The notes under the pieces are model-generated. The model searched no databases. It was not told the origin of the DNA and was given only the letters and a program-made list of their open reading frames with translations. Below, piece after piece: positions 35,831 through 46,869 of a DNA stretch of 64,000 nt. Made by a program: the position numbers and the translations under genes. The stretch is from the NCBI GenBank assembly GCA_902702965.1, contig CACRXP010000566.1:247336-311335 (forward strand). The letters are read 5' to 3'. Position 1 is the stretch's first letter; each line of letters opens with the position of its first letter. Source of the DNA: Spirometra erinaceieuropaei. Lineage: Eukaryota > Platyhelminthes > Cestoda > Diphyllobothriidea > Diphyllobothriidae.

Positions 35831-36769
35831 GAGCTAGACACATTTCGCAGATTTTGGAATTTCTTACGTTTGCTAACCTGAAAAATTTTTTTGTTTGACC
35901 CCACCATTACGTAAATGATGATCATAATAATAGAAGATTTTAATTGATGCCGTTGCCAGATAAATCAGTCGTTTTGATTGGAATATATCGTAGGCAAACT
36001 TATGATTGGCAACTGGTATTCTAGATGTTGAGAGTTCATCTGCCTTGGAACTGAAGGCTCACGGCGTGCCCCATGAGTTAGACACAGGGCGAAGTCCGCG
36101 TGCAGTTATTCACGATGGAGGGGACTTTCAATGCATTTTCTTAACTCGCTGCATCTCCCATTGGTAATATGACTAAGTCAAGACGGTTAGCAGTGAGCGC
36201 AAGCTTAGTGATTGGTCAATTTAGGCGGGTCGTCTGCGCGGACTACACGCGAGCTCATTCAATGCTGCTTTTTATGACACTGGTACTGATCCAGCTGACA
36301 GCATCCTAAGGCTCTCGCTGTGAGGGAGCCATATCGACCTGACCTTGAGTTTCTTTAATAGCCAAGTTGTCGGAAAGCAACCACCTAAGCCACGGCTGAT
36401 TCCACGTCTTGGTAGGTCCAAGCGCGCCATACTTAGCATACTGAGGAATACGCTGATTGACTATGAGGATGGATTCCACAGTCTCTGCTCCCCCTGTTCC
36501 CTCTCTCATACACTGATGGCTTGTCCGACTCGTCCGCTGGTGATGTGAGTGGGTCGAGTATTTGAACAAGCTGGACGACCCCTCTACACGAATGCAGTCT
36601 TCTCTCAAGTCTTGGACGCAATTACGAAAGAGTTCTTGTATCCTACTGTGGGCATCTGATAAATTTCTGCTTCTAAACGCGCCGTGAAAACATGCGCTCT
36701 GACCGCCTGAAGGCAATCTATATTTACATGTCCATTTCCAAGTGCAGATTAAAAAAGCCTCGTCTGTTT

Positions 36770-37382
36770 CTAATTGTCGAACTTTTAAATACCGTGAAAT
36801 GACCGTTTGTAAATCGTCATATCGCTGCATTTACCAATGTGGCTTGAAAAGTTAACAATATGGATAAAATCCACTGCTGAGTTTTATGAACGCTATATGT
36901 TCCACCTTTATTACAGTAGGGAATTGTGTGATTTTCCTTACCCTTGTAGTTTGGAAACCCGGAATCCCAGTGTGACGGTAGAGCGGGTACAAAATTATTC
37001 GGGAATTGGAAATGTTTTTTAAAACTGAATTATGTCCTTCCTTCGAATATAAAATTAAAAGAAGACGTAATTATCTACCGAATGAGCAAGAGAAAAAAAT
37101 ATTTTTTTAATGAATGTTTTCCATAAAATATAATTGGACTTTTAGGGCATCGAAAATCAGTGAGAAAAAGTCATGTTACTTAAGCAGTAATTTTTGCAGA
37201 GCATAGTTTTTGCATGCGTCCGGAAGGAAGTTCTTTCGAAATCCGACATCCTGCGGTAGCTGAAATATTATAGAATTATGTTGCAGGCTGACTAGTTTTA
37301 CCAACCTACCAAATTAGTCTTTTCGAAACGAAAACGCATTTGGGAATTTCGGTTGACATTTAATGAGTTAGCCCACCTACTG
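36770..37382. mobile_element. Foldback/MITE-like DNA element, right part (copy 3)
   Basis: Internal and right-arm sequence ending in TTAGCCCACCTACTG and a TA at 37383-37384. The left TIR and outer left arm are lost. Confidence 0.7.
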
Positions 37383-37399
37383 TAAAAGAAGCCTTGTCT

Positions 37400-38870
37400 G
37401 AGACTAACAGAGTTTCCGCAAGTGTACACCAACTCCGCTATTTCGAAGAGCGTTTGCGCTCTGAAGCTTCTGACAATATAAGCTGGACCCGGTCAACAAA
37501 AATGAAATGGTGGGCGATAAAGCTCTGATGTGATGCTTCAAACGAGGATGCACCGATAATCTTTCGCACACAATGTGAGGAGGGCTGAAACAGCACACTT
37601 TTCTACTAAGGGAATAATTGGAAATTGCGGTGGGGTATGGTATGCAACCCCTTGGCGAGACCGTAGTTAGCAACAAACCTAACGCCAACCATTGCCATGC
37701 CTTCAGTGGGGAAATCTCTTACCTGCGAGGAAAAGTCGGACGTAACAGTGACCTTAGGCAAAACCCTAAAAGTCTTTCCCTAGCTTCCATGTCAAGTCCA
37801 AACTCTTGCCCAAGCCTGGAAACCCTACTCCTAAGAATAGCCCACTTAACACCATTTTTTCGCCGTTGTCCAATCCCTAGCTCCCAGCCCAAAGTGGTCA
37901 ACTTTAATATTGATAGCGTTATTGGAGGTCAGAACCTGCTTTTCGCATGTCCCTTTCGTGACCTATGGCCAGGCAAACCGTTATAAAACACACCTACCAC
38001 CCAGGGTATTACATACCATATCCTTACCGAAATTGTTTTCAAAGAAGTATTTACAGACCAGGACCTCTGCATATAGAGTCAAAATCTGGGCGCTAACAGA
38101 AAAGTAGAACTGGCATCCTAGGTCCTTTGTGGGCGATGAAGCGGCCTGGTCGGTTTCGGAAAGGAGAGAGGGGAGATTACAACGAGGAAGCAAGAGAGAG
38201 AGAGGAATAAGCACCCCCATTCGGGGGTCATAATATATGAGTATCGGTTTGATGCCTAGCTAAAATAATCACTGATGTTGTATGGAAGAATAAGTTTTTT
38301 ACTCAATCGGTTGCTGAATTTGATTCAAAGAAAGTGTGCGGAGTAGTCGGTTGTTTTTCGGATTTTCCCGGAAACCCTCTACGAGCGGAGATTTAAAAAG
38401 GCACAGTAAAGAGTCTTTTTGGTGCCTTTACTAGACGGACCGACACATTTTTAGATTCTTCTATGAAGTTCCTCATGATCTATAACACGGGTGGAAACAA
38501 AACAGAACTTCACCATCGGAATTGAGTTTATCGCAAAAAGCTTGCTTACAGAACGGCAAAATCGTGTTAAGAATATCGGAAAACAAAATCTGATGTCGGT
38601 ACAACAACACCGTCATCAGGACAGGGTGTTTTTTAAACTCTTTTCACGGCCTTTCCATTTGTGGCGGTTCCGTTGTTGATGAGAAGAGATTGTCTTTGTC
38701 TGCAGAATTCCCGAATTAATGATCTTATATTTCGTTGTCTATGTAGCGACGCCGATCAATTACTGCTGAATAAAAAATTCTTCCTTTGCGCCTTTTGCGC
38801 TTTTTACTTTAAAATAGAAAGACAAAAGGCAAGACCATCCCCAATGCTCTAATTACGGTAAATTGGACTG
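37400..38870. other. No gene recognised
   Basis: Two overlapping ORFs at 37618-38107 (122 and 65 codons) show no domain I recognise. No splice-compatible spectrin-like exon was found. Confidence 0.35.
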
Positions 38871-38879
38871 CTACCTGTG

Positions 38880-39180
38880 AGTTCAAAGCGAGCCGATGAC
38901 AACGACATTCCCACGGCCATGGTAGGTGAGTTTTTGTGGGGTCGAATCTTACCGAGGCCGTCTAGGTTTTCACAACTAGGTCAAAATTAATTATGTAAAT
39001 CGGCCTAATCTCCCCTATTAGATGAAGATTTATAAGCCCAAGTCCGCGGTGTGAATTAGTTTATGGTGTAAAAAGGTCATGCGGCACCTTCCTCGCGAAC
39101 TTCTCCCTCACTCGCCTTCTCGTGATGGCAAAGCTGTGTTAAAACGATCGGCCGATGGAGGGGGAGGATCGGACTCAGTG
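38880..39180 (+). repeat. SINE-like (second family) and (CA)n-family fragments
   Basis: 'gtcgaatcttaccgaggccgtctaggttttcacaactaggtcaaaatt' parallels 22490-22530. It is followed near 39055-39175 by '..agtttatggtg...' and a fragment of the (CA)n-linked unit. Confidence 0.4.
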
Positions 39181-39540
39181 GTAGACGACCCTAAATAATC
39201 CGTCTACACGCACTATACACCGTCTGCTAGAGCCAATCACATCTAACATCAGTGACGGTGGTATAAGAAGGGGCCATTTTTGAGTAAGCCTCAGTGTTGA
39301 GAAGGATCGACTTAGCTGTTGCGATTTTGAGCACAGAGTGGTAACTTCAAGTGGATCAGGTGGACTAAAGCAAGGAATTTGCTGATGTGCTGTGGGGTTG
39401 GACTTCTCAATGTCGATATTACTCTCTTTTCCTTCTTTTGATAGGCGTTGGCGCGCGCCCATGAGTTGTTTAGCATTAGTTTGCTTAGATTAGCAAAGTT
39501 GAGAAATCCGAGTTGATGATTTGAAGAAAAAATTGGGTAA

Positions 39541-39616
39541 ACTGGAGCGGGCATGTTTGGGTGCTGACGTTTCCAAGATCTTGGTAGTCTCCCCCCATTG
39601 TCAAGGCGTAAAATGC
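39541..39616 (-). repeat. Terminal repeat of PLE-F, left arm (hammerhead-like)
   Basis: The reverse complement reads 'cattttacgccttgacaatgggg...gatcttggaaacgtcagcaccc..', the inverted partner of 40561-40638. The 5' core is TTGACAA; GAAACGTC is intact. Confidence 0.65.
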
Positions 39617-39968
39617 TCTTGATCGACCAGGAAGTGAAGTGGCGTGTCGCGCTGGTCAGCCTCATGTTGGTCGATTTTTCTCGGGGGATGGTTGGCGGGT
39701 ATGTTTACTGCGTGCTTTGTGAGTCACCTTTCCGTCGGGGGAGGTGATTTAATCTCTGTTGGGTAGTCGGTCTGGCGGTTCTTCTTCTTCTTCTTCGCTG
39801 GGTGGACTTGTCGTCGGGCTGCCTCCGTATGGCCTTCTTAAGTTCAGTGTGGTTGCATGGTTCTGTGATCTATGAACGTGCTGACGTAGGACTTTGTGAG
39901 GCGCAGTTGGAGTCGGCATTGAAGTAGGCATAGCGCATCGGCCACAGCCAACACTTCGGCACCGTCTA

Positions 39969-40331
39969 ATGCAACCTAAAGACATGCTGCCACCCTCTAA
40001 AACCTCGGCAGTTGCCTACAAAATAAATTGCAATGAGGCCAACTGCAACTATGTTAGGGAAACCGGTCAAGCATTGCAGACCCGCCTACACGAGCACAAA
40101 TCTGTGACTCGGAGTCTAGACCCAAGCTCTCAACTAACAACGCACACTTCGGAAACTATGCATACTTTTGATCTCCAGGGCGCTACCATCTTAGGCCGAG
40201 GCAACACAAAAATAAAGCGACTAACACACGAGGCGTTGTATCCGACGCTAAGTCCATCAATAGGCATCTGGACCTTCTTGCAGCTTAGAAAGTCCACTGT
40301 TAACGCATTAACAGACTTCAGGACCAAGTAA
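39969..40331 (+). pseudogene. PLE-F GIY-YIG endonuclease remnant (family 3)
   Basis: A plus-strand ORF of about 120 codons with AVAYKINCNEANCNYVRETG, QALQTRLHEHK and HTFDLQGATILGRG. The glycine of the YVG box is Arg and the following catalytic Arg (GETGR in sisters) is Gln, so the nuclease should be dead although the frame is open. The RT is absent. With its two inverted terminal repeats the module is about 1.1 kb. It is one of only two PLE pieces in the same orientation as the host gene. Confidence 0.8.
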
Positions 40332-40560
40332 CCACTCTGGACTCTAGAAGATCATACAGAGTTAGCCCGACGACAAGTAAACTCGGCGAGGATGAAAAAG
40401 ATCCGCCAGACCGACCAACCAATAGGGGTTCAACCACTTCCCCCCGAAGAAGAGGTAACTCACAAAGTACGCAGATAAAAGTCTGCCAACCATCCGCCGA
40501 GGGGCCAGGACATGAGACAGGCCAACGGGACATGCCACTACATTTTCAGATTGAATCAGT

Positions 40561-40638
40561 GCATTTTACGCTTTGACAATGGGGGCCAATCAAGCTCTTT
40601 GAAAAGTCGGCACCCAAATAAACCCGCTCCGGTGGGCC
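40561..40638 (+). repeat. Terminal repeat of PLE-F, right arm (hammerhead-like)
   Basis: 'gcattttacgctttgacaatggggg...aagctctttgaaaagtcggcaccc', inverted relative to 39541-39616. GAAA is kept and the following ACGTC has changed to AGTC. Confidence 0.65.
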
Positions 40639-41347
40639 AATCTTTTTCCTCAGATAAAATTTGTATGTAAAACGCGCAAATCGCTGAGCCACAGGCTCGT
40701 TGTCTCGGCGGTTACGGTCAGAAACATTAACTATGTCGATCTGAAAACACGGTCTCAGTAAAAATGTTGTCTTTCACTCTGTTTTTGCATGCGACCTCAT
40801 GCTTGTAACAGTGGACCCAATGTTCCCAAATGTAAAGGAGACTTAAACGGAATGAATTCCTAATAAAATGAGCATTTCTTGATAACTATTTACCATCAGG
40901 GGTCAAAGCAACAACCTCTGGTCGTATCGATGTTCTTACAATTGACTAGCTGATTGACGCTCCGGATTTACCGATAATTGGGTCGTCCAGCTAATTCTTA
41001 CGATGACTCTGCATTTGAACGCAAATGCAAGACAGAAGCTCCGTATTTCATAGAGGTATCAAATTCCTTCGGGATGTCCCAGTGGTTTTTCGCATGAAAT
41101 GCTAACCGCAATTCTAATGTGTGCTTATGATTAGAAGGGATTGCTAACGCATGACTGTAGTATTGCTTACCACGCAGCATAATCGTTGTATATTTTCGTC
41201 ACCTCAGCACGTCGTCTCTGTAATTTCTTTGCTTCCGACCGTTCGCGATAACCGCTGTCGGGTAAAATAACCACTGAATTAGTATTATCCTGACGAATGA
41301 AAGAGAATATGCGCGTATCAGGTTCTCGTTTAAAAGAAGACGAAGGT

Positions 41348-41812
41348 ACGATCACTGGTACGGTGGCTTTATTGGTCTTTGCTTTCGAACTCGAACAGGA
41401 AGTCATCATCAGAGATTGTTCGAATGCAGCAACGTGTGAGCAGTTATCTCATTGTACCATGTGAGTGGTGGCATTACGTCCGTGGCTAGGTCTGGTTCTT
41501 GCTACTTGGCCCACAATGGTCCCCCTGAGTGGTGACGGCGCTTGTCCTTCGTGGTGATGGGAGCTGCGCCACCTAGCTGTGTGGGCAGAGTGCGGGAGTG
41601 CCCCGCGAAGGACAAACTCCGTCACCACGCCGGGGACCATTGTGGGTCAGGCAGCAAGAACCAGACCTAGCTACGGACGTAATGCCCCCACCTACACGGT
41701 ACAATGATATAAATGTTCACACGTTGCTGCACTCGGACAGTCTCTGATGATGAACTCCTGTTGGAGTTCGAAATCAAAGACCAATAAAGCTACCGTTCCA
41801 GTGATCGTGTCT
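41348..41812. mobile_element. Non-coding inverted-repeat module with two outward hammerhead-like ends
   Basis: The arms (about 41348-41553 and 41607-41812) are inverted copies of about 205 bp, roughly 85% identical by eye, around a 50 bp spacer. Shared blocks include 'ggaccattgtggg', 'gcaagaaccagacctag' and 'cacacgttgctgca'. Each outer end bears the PLE-type terminal motif: minus-strand CTGATGA at 41412-41406 and plus-strand CTGATGA at 41744-41750. The plus copy has a perfect GAACTCC/GGAGTTC stem II and GAAA at 41770. After GAAA both copies read TCAAAGAC or GCAAAGAC, not CGTCAGAC. There is no protein-coding potential. It looks like a non-autonomous PLE derivative. Confidence 0.7.
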
Positions 41813-41929
41813 TCACCTTCTTTCAAAGTATTATCTTTTCCGATTTGTCCTTATTCCTTAAAAATCCAAATCCAAATAAAAGACATGTTCAAGGGTAGCC
41901 CTTCTTGCATTCATTTGCAAAAAACCTCA

Positions 41930-42540
41930 TCTTTCTCAAGTTCGAATTCTTAAAAAGGATATATTTTTGATCAATAAATTTTACTAATTCCTAATTTATC
42001 TGAAACCTCAACAGCCGCTGCGCGTGCATTTAGGGTTTCCAAACTGCATGTCGAAAACAACCCATCCCTCGATGCTATTATGAGGCGCAACTTATAGCTC
42101 ATTAAAGTTTGCAGTCGACATGGATCGCGTTTAATCCTTCATAATTTGTATTGAAAAAACCTTCAGATGCGATGCTAATTGAACGGCGCTTTGAAGTCCA
42201 AAAATCACGTAATTGCAAACTTATATGCTGGCAGATATCATTTTTAAAATACCAGATTCAAAGAAGACGAGTGAGTAACTGAGAGGATACTTTTACGCGT
42301 GTTTTCTATTAAGTACATTTCAATTGATAAGGACATCAAAAATTGGTCGAAAATCTCATATAACCTAGCCAGCCATTTTTGCAATGTGGTCTTTTCAGAC
42401 TTCCAAATAGAGTATCATTTATATGCCGACATCCTGGCCGGCCTGAAATATCTAAGAATAATTCTGCGTGAGGATTAATATTACAACTCCACTCAATTAC
42501 TTTCTTCTAATTACAAACACATTGCGGAATTTAATTAACT
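41930..42540. repeat. Foldback-family relic
   Basis: The order of landmarks is retained ('agggtttccaaactgcatg', 'gacatcaaaaattggtcg', 'gccgacatcctg..ggcctgaaatat', 'aattctgcgtgagg') but the TIRs are lost. Confidence 0.4.
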
Positions 42541-43829
42541 TCTCAAGAAATATTGCACCAACTGCAGACTGGCATTGAGTCCGTAGACCGATGTTTTAAC
42601 AATGACTTCGCAACAACCTCTCATTGTTTCGGGCCTTAGGTCTGCGCGTTCCGGAATTACTTTTAGTAGATGTACGCGAGAATCTACGCCAGAGCCAGGT
42701 ATTGAAATGTCCTTTGTTTTCTTTGCTAATTAACCTGAACTGACGATTTCTCGGTGCACTTTGGTTGTATGGGACATTTCTGAAATTGAGCTCCGACTGA
42801 ATGAAATGTCAGCATTTTTTTTAAAACCAAATCCGATTGTTGATTGGCATTCCCTTGTGACTTATAAAAGGAGTCAATTGTTTCACTCGACAGGCATGGA
42901 CGGGAAACAGGAAGAACAGTACCAATTTGATCTCCATTAAATTTTTTGTAAAAAGCAGTTAGTAAGTTTGTAACAGTTATTATTCTTTGAAACATCTAAT
43001 GACTAGGAAGGAGGGTTTGCAATTGATTTTTGTAACAAACACAAAAATCTTCCTTCCCTTACTAAAGTCGACTATGACAGAACATATGCCGTTCAAATTT
43101 AATTAGCAAGGAAGAACAAATAAATTTCAGGCCCGAAGGACTTGACGGAAAGCCATATTGTCTTTTAGAGGACTATGGACAGGAGAAAATAACTTGTATA
43201 GGCGACAAAATTCTTAAACTGGAACCGAAAGGATTGGAAGACTTCTCGGTTGGCAAGAGTTCAAAAGCAGGAAAAAATTACAATAAGTCTTGAATAAATG
43301 TCACAGTAGCTTAAGCAACCTGTCCCTTGAGATTTAGAAATCGACAACTTTTCAATGCGAAAATCATGCCGAACGAAATTTAACTAGAAGTGATGTGTAC
43401 GCGGTCAGGGAAAAATCTAGGAGTCTCAGATAACCTCACACCAACTAGCGCATCAGTCGCATCGGTCGTCACATTACTTGTTGACATGAAGGCGTTCACA
43501 CGTAATCGTTTTGCAGGAACTTATTACTCTCTGATATTTAAAGGCAATAGCATAAATTAGCTGTCGTCATCCGAGAAGAGATTAGGACGAATATGCCAGT
43601 GGGTAGGTTGTTATAAACCAACGAGTTCAGCCTCTTTCCGCGGTTCCGTAAGATTTAATGAAATTTGAAAAGAAACCGGAAGCTGCAGTGATAATAAATG
43701 ACAGATCACTTTTTTAACAGACCTACTTGGTGTCCAGCAAATCTTTTTTTTCTCTGGTATTTCAAGAACTTCCGAGAATAATACAACAATTCAACTCACG
43801 CAACCGATGGCGTGCATCGTGTTGTTTGC

Positions 43830-43985
43830 AGCATGGCAAGTGCAGGGACGGTAAAAATTGCGTCATTTATTTTATAATGGTAGAAGACTTGCACTGCAGC
43901 TATCGCGCTCTCTTTCTCTCCAACCCCCTGGGGGCGGTCTCAGGGGAGAAGCAGGAGGACTGGGAATGGGATTGAGAATAAAGTC
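43830..43985 (+). repeat. (CA)n-family dispersed repeat fragment
   Basis: 'gcaagtgcagggacggt', 'agaagacttgcactgcag' and 'ctctctttctctcc' match the core of the 4.6-7.3 kb unit. Confidence 0.4.
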
Positions 43986-44090
43986 TAACAAACACTAATC
44001 GTCTATTAATGTTTCCCATACGCGCCTGTTCTGCTCACAACCGATCAGATTTTCATTGAAACACGAAAGCGGCAGCTCGGACGCCATTTA

Positions 44091-45079
44091 GAGTGAGTAA
44101 CCGATCTCATGAAATGTTGGCTGCAATCCTGAAATTAGTTTTCGATTAGGAAGAATTACTTAGGCGCGGTTCTAATACTGATTATCCCATGGTATAATCC
44201 TATAATATTTCGGACTCGGCAGCATGTCAGCTTTTGAGTACACTGCTTTTCAAACTCCTGTAGAAACCTAACGGGGTAAAAAACGACTATGTAAGTAGCA
44301 TCCGTTTTTCTCATTCATTTTCGATGCGCTTGCAAAATTAAATATGTCTTATAAAAAACATGAACGAAAATGTGCATTCTTTCGGCCGGTTGATAGAGAA
44401 TTACGCTTTTGTTGTATTTGATACCTAAGAAAGGAGTCCACTTAGGTTTTAAAAACTTCCTAATTATGAGATTTATTTAGACTGTGCAGTGTCCATTAAC
44501 CTACCATCGTACCTGGCCGTTTACCGCGGCTCCTTATGCAATGTACGACATACCCTGCATCCATTGCAACATTTTATGGACACTAATGATATCTTGCTGA
44601 CGGTATAGAAAAATATGCAATTTTCCCTATGCGAAACGCATGCACCTTGGAGACTGAGCTCATAAAGCGCTAATGCAATAAATAATCGGGTCCAAATTAT
44701 TCGGCAATTAGAAGACTTTTTAAAACCTAATTGTACTCCTTTCTTGAGTATAAAATATAAGGAAGACGTACTTCTCTAGTAATCGACCGAAAGAAGGCAT
44801 ATTTTCGTTTATGGTTCTTATAAGGTATATTTAAATTTACAAGAGGATCGAAAATCGATGTAAAAAGGGTGCTACTTAAGCAATCTCTTTTAACCGCATG
44901 ACTTTTCTACAGGAAATTGAAAAACAGTGTATTCAAGAGCCGACATCCTGCCGAGTCCAAAATGTTATAGGATTATGTCGTAAACTAATCAATATTACAA
45001 CCGCGCCTAAGTAATCCTTCTTAATTGAAAACGCATTCCGGAATTCCAGTCAACATTTCATGAAATCGGTTACTCGCTG
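44091..45079. mobile_element. Foldback/MITE-like DNA element, variant subfamily (989 bp)
   Basis: The TIRs read GAGTGAGTAACCGATCTCAT and the inverse ATGAAATCGGTTACTCGCTG. TA flanks both ends (44089-44090, 45080-45081). Internal arms are inverted and follow the main family ('aatcctataatatttcgg', 'aacgcattccggaattcc'). The TIR has diverged from CAGTAGGTGGGC as a matched pair, so it is a subfamily and not simple decay. Confidence 0.75.
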
Positions 45080-45159
45080 TAAGTGAGAATGTCATAAAAC
45101 CAAATCAATAAGGAGTCCTTGCAGCCTGACTCCCTGTCCTTAATAGATAATCGGCCTAT

Positions 45160-45460
45160 TCCGTCTCCTAGCAACCTTCTAGGCCACGACTTGTAGCGCA
45201 CCGTGATTGTCGAAAAGCACGTCAGACTTTTTATGGTAGGCAAATGCGCTGAGAGGTCGTGTGGATAGAGGCCCCAGACTCGGCTGCATTCTCTCCTTCC
45301 TCTTCTAGACTCTATTCTGCCATCCAGACTGTTAAAACTTCTACTGTTGAAGAAAGGCGCAAGCCGTTGGCTAAGTGTGAAAATTCACCGGGACCCCCCG
45401 TCACACCCCCTCTCCCACCGTGTGTGCCACTTGTTGTGGGATTCAAGTCCGGACGATGGC
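45160..45460 (+). repeat. (CA)n-family dispersed repeat fragment
   Basis: 'gccacgacttgtagcgcaccgtgattgtcg', 'gcgctgagaggtcg' and 'attctctccttcctcttctagac' parallel 5725-5800 and 56540-56600. Confidence 0.4.
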
Positions 45461-45940
45461 CTACAGGTTGGTCTAGCACATCTCCCGATTAGTTCGTGTT
45501 AGGAAAAAATCAGAAATTGTAGATATGTTATCAGACAGCACATGAAGGTGGCAAGAACCGATCTATCCTGATGGCTAGACGGGCGGGAGAATTTCCGCTA
45601 CGCCTTCAAGATGAAGGTTTACTGCTCACTCAGACGGTCCCATGACCACTAGCGATCAGTAATTAGAAAGTGATTGGTCACGAAACGCCGAGAGACGACC
45701 TGTCTAGATTAGAAGAGAACAGCACGCGCCATACTACCGAGCTCTGTCAGAACAACGAAAATCCGTTTGTGCTGTGGCAGTGGTTTGCAAAACCCTAGTA
45801 TTTCATCAATATCTGTGCTGGACCGCAACCATTATGACTCGACCCATCTGTGCCTTAGCCCCAGATCCTTCTTGTCGTCATCGACTGGTATTCTAGTTTC
45901 ATTCAGTGTCATGCATCTTACTGCCTTTTTATGATTTAAG

Positions 45941-46398
45941 ATTCTCCAACAGACAGAGGACTTTAAACGGGGACTGCAGAATTGGAGGGCGAGGCTTTTA
46001 CGGTTGCTAGGCCCAAAAAACTTCACCCAACTTCGAAGCACACCGGTCTCTCCGGAGTCGCATGAGCGGACAGAAAAGAAGTCCCAACGATGTCGTTCCC
46101 TGTCAGCCATGAAGTCCAATCCTCACTCTTCAACTGGCCTACCGAGCGTACCCTTCCTCCATGTCTGCGACAAGGACGAGTGGTTTCGTCTGACTCCCGA
46201 ACTGTACGAGACTGTCTCTGCCAACGGTACCGTCAGGAGGATGACAGTAGAGCTCTTGAAACGCATCCGCCAACTCAATACGGAGGTACATGCAGTGGTT
46301 GTGTCCACAATCCACAGGAAGAAGCAGATGCAACAGGAGCTAGACAATTTGTACTCCCTCCAAACTTCCGGCTTTCTGCTCGAGTGGATCCAAGTAAA
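45941..46398 (+). CDS. Spectrin-family cytoskeletal protein, exon 4
   Basis: 152 codons plus two bases. The acceptor is ctttttatgatttaag|ATT (phase 0) and the preferred donor is GTAAA|gtaaga at 46399. It begins ILQQTEDFKRGLQNWRARLL, a heptad-like helix. A Ser/Pro-rich linker (PVSPESHERTEKKS) follows, then EWFRLTPELYETVSANGTVR and a long helix VRRMTVELLKRIRQLN continuing to HRKKQMQQELDNLYSLQ. Ending at 46398 leaves two bases (AA) that, with the C opening exon 5, make AAC. A competing donor at 46394 (CAA|gtaaag) would end in phase 0 and break the frame into exon 5. The open frame upstream of the first Met and the matching phases support exon status. Confidence 0.75.
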
Positions 46399-46602
46399 GT
46401 AAGATCTGTCACTTAAGACGCCTTATATTAGTGTCGTTGAAATTGTCGGAGTGTTTGTATTCTGGTATTTTGATTGTAAAGCCCAGTGCGAGTGTTCTGC
46501 TCACCGTAAAGAGACGAAAGGATCTCAGTCTCCGGCCTACTGTACGACACGCATTCAGATGTTAAAGAAGAAGACACGATCGCCGGGACAAGAGCTTTAT
46601 TA

Positions 46603-46644
46603 GCCTGACGTCTCGGATTCCTGCTCGAATCCATCACCAGAGAC
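46603..46644 (-). ncRNA. Hammerhead ribozyme-like motif, 3' end of PLE-G
   Basis: On the minus strand: GTCT, CTGGTGA, stem II GGATTC/GAATCC, GAGA, CGTC, AGGC. Two core changes (A to G in each half). Stem I GTCT/AGGC can form with one G-U. Confidence 0.6.
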
Positions 46645-46869
46645 CAAAGCAGATACGTGTGGTTAATCCACAAGGGGCTGCGGTATTTATAGGATGCAGT
46701 CGCCATGCTACCGCATACCTATGTCAGTTCACGGCTCCCCCCTTTCTTCAGGGATCGTTGCACGTGGCGTGATGGCCGACATTTGCGTCGTTAATTGCTG
46801 CAATTTCATCACGTGCGTTGGATGTTGGTGTGATGATTGCTCGAACATCTGACGCGCTGACACGAGTGT

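Noticed and set aside
36306..36830. 174-codon minus-strand ORF as a host gene
   Set aside because: It has no recognisable motif, and the part above 36770 runs into foldback-element sequence. I could not identify it.
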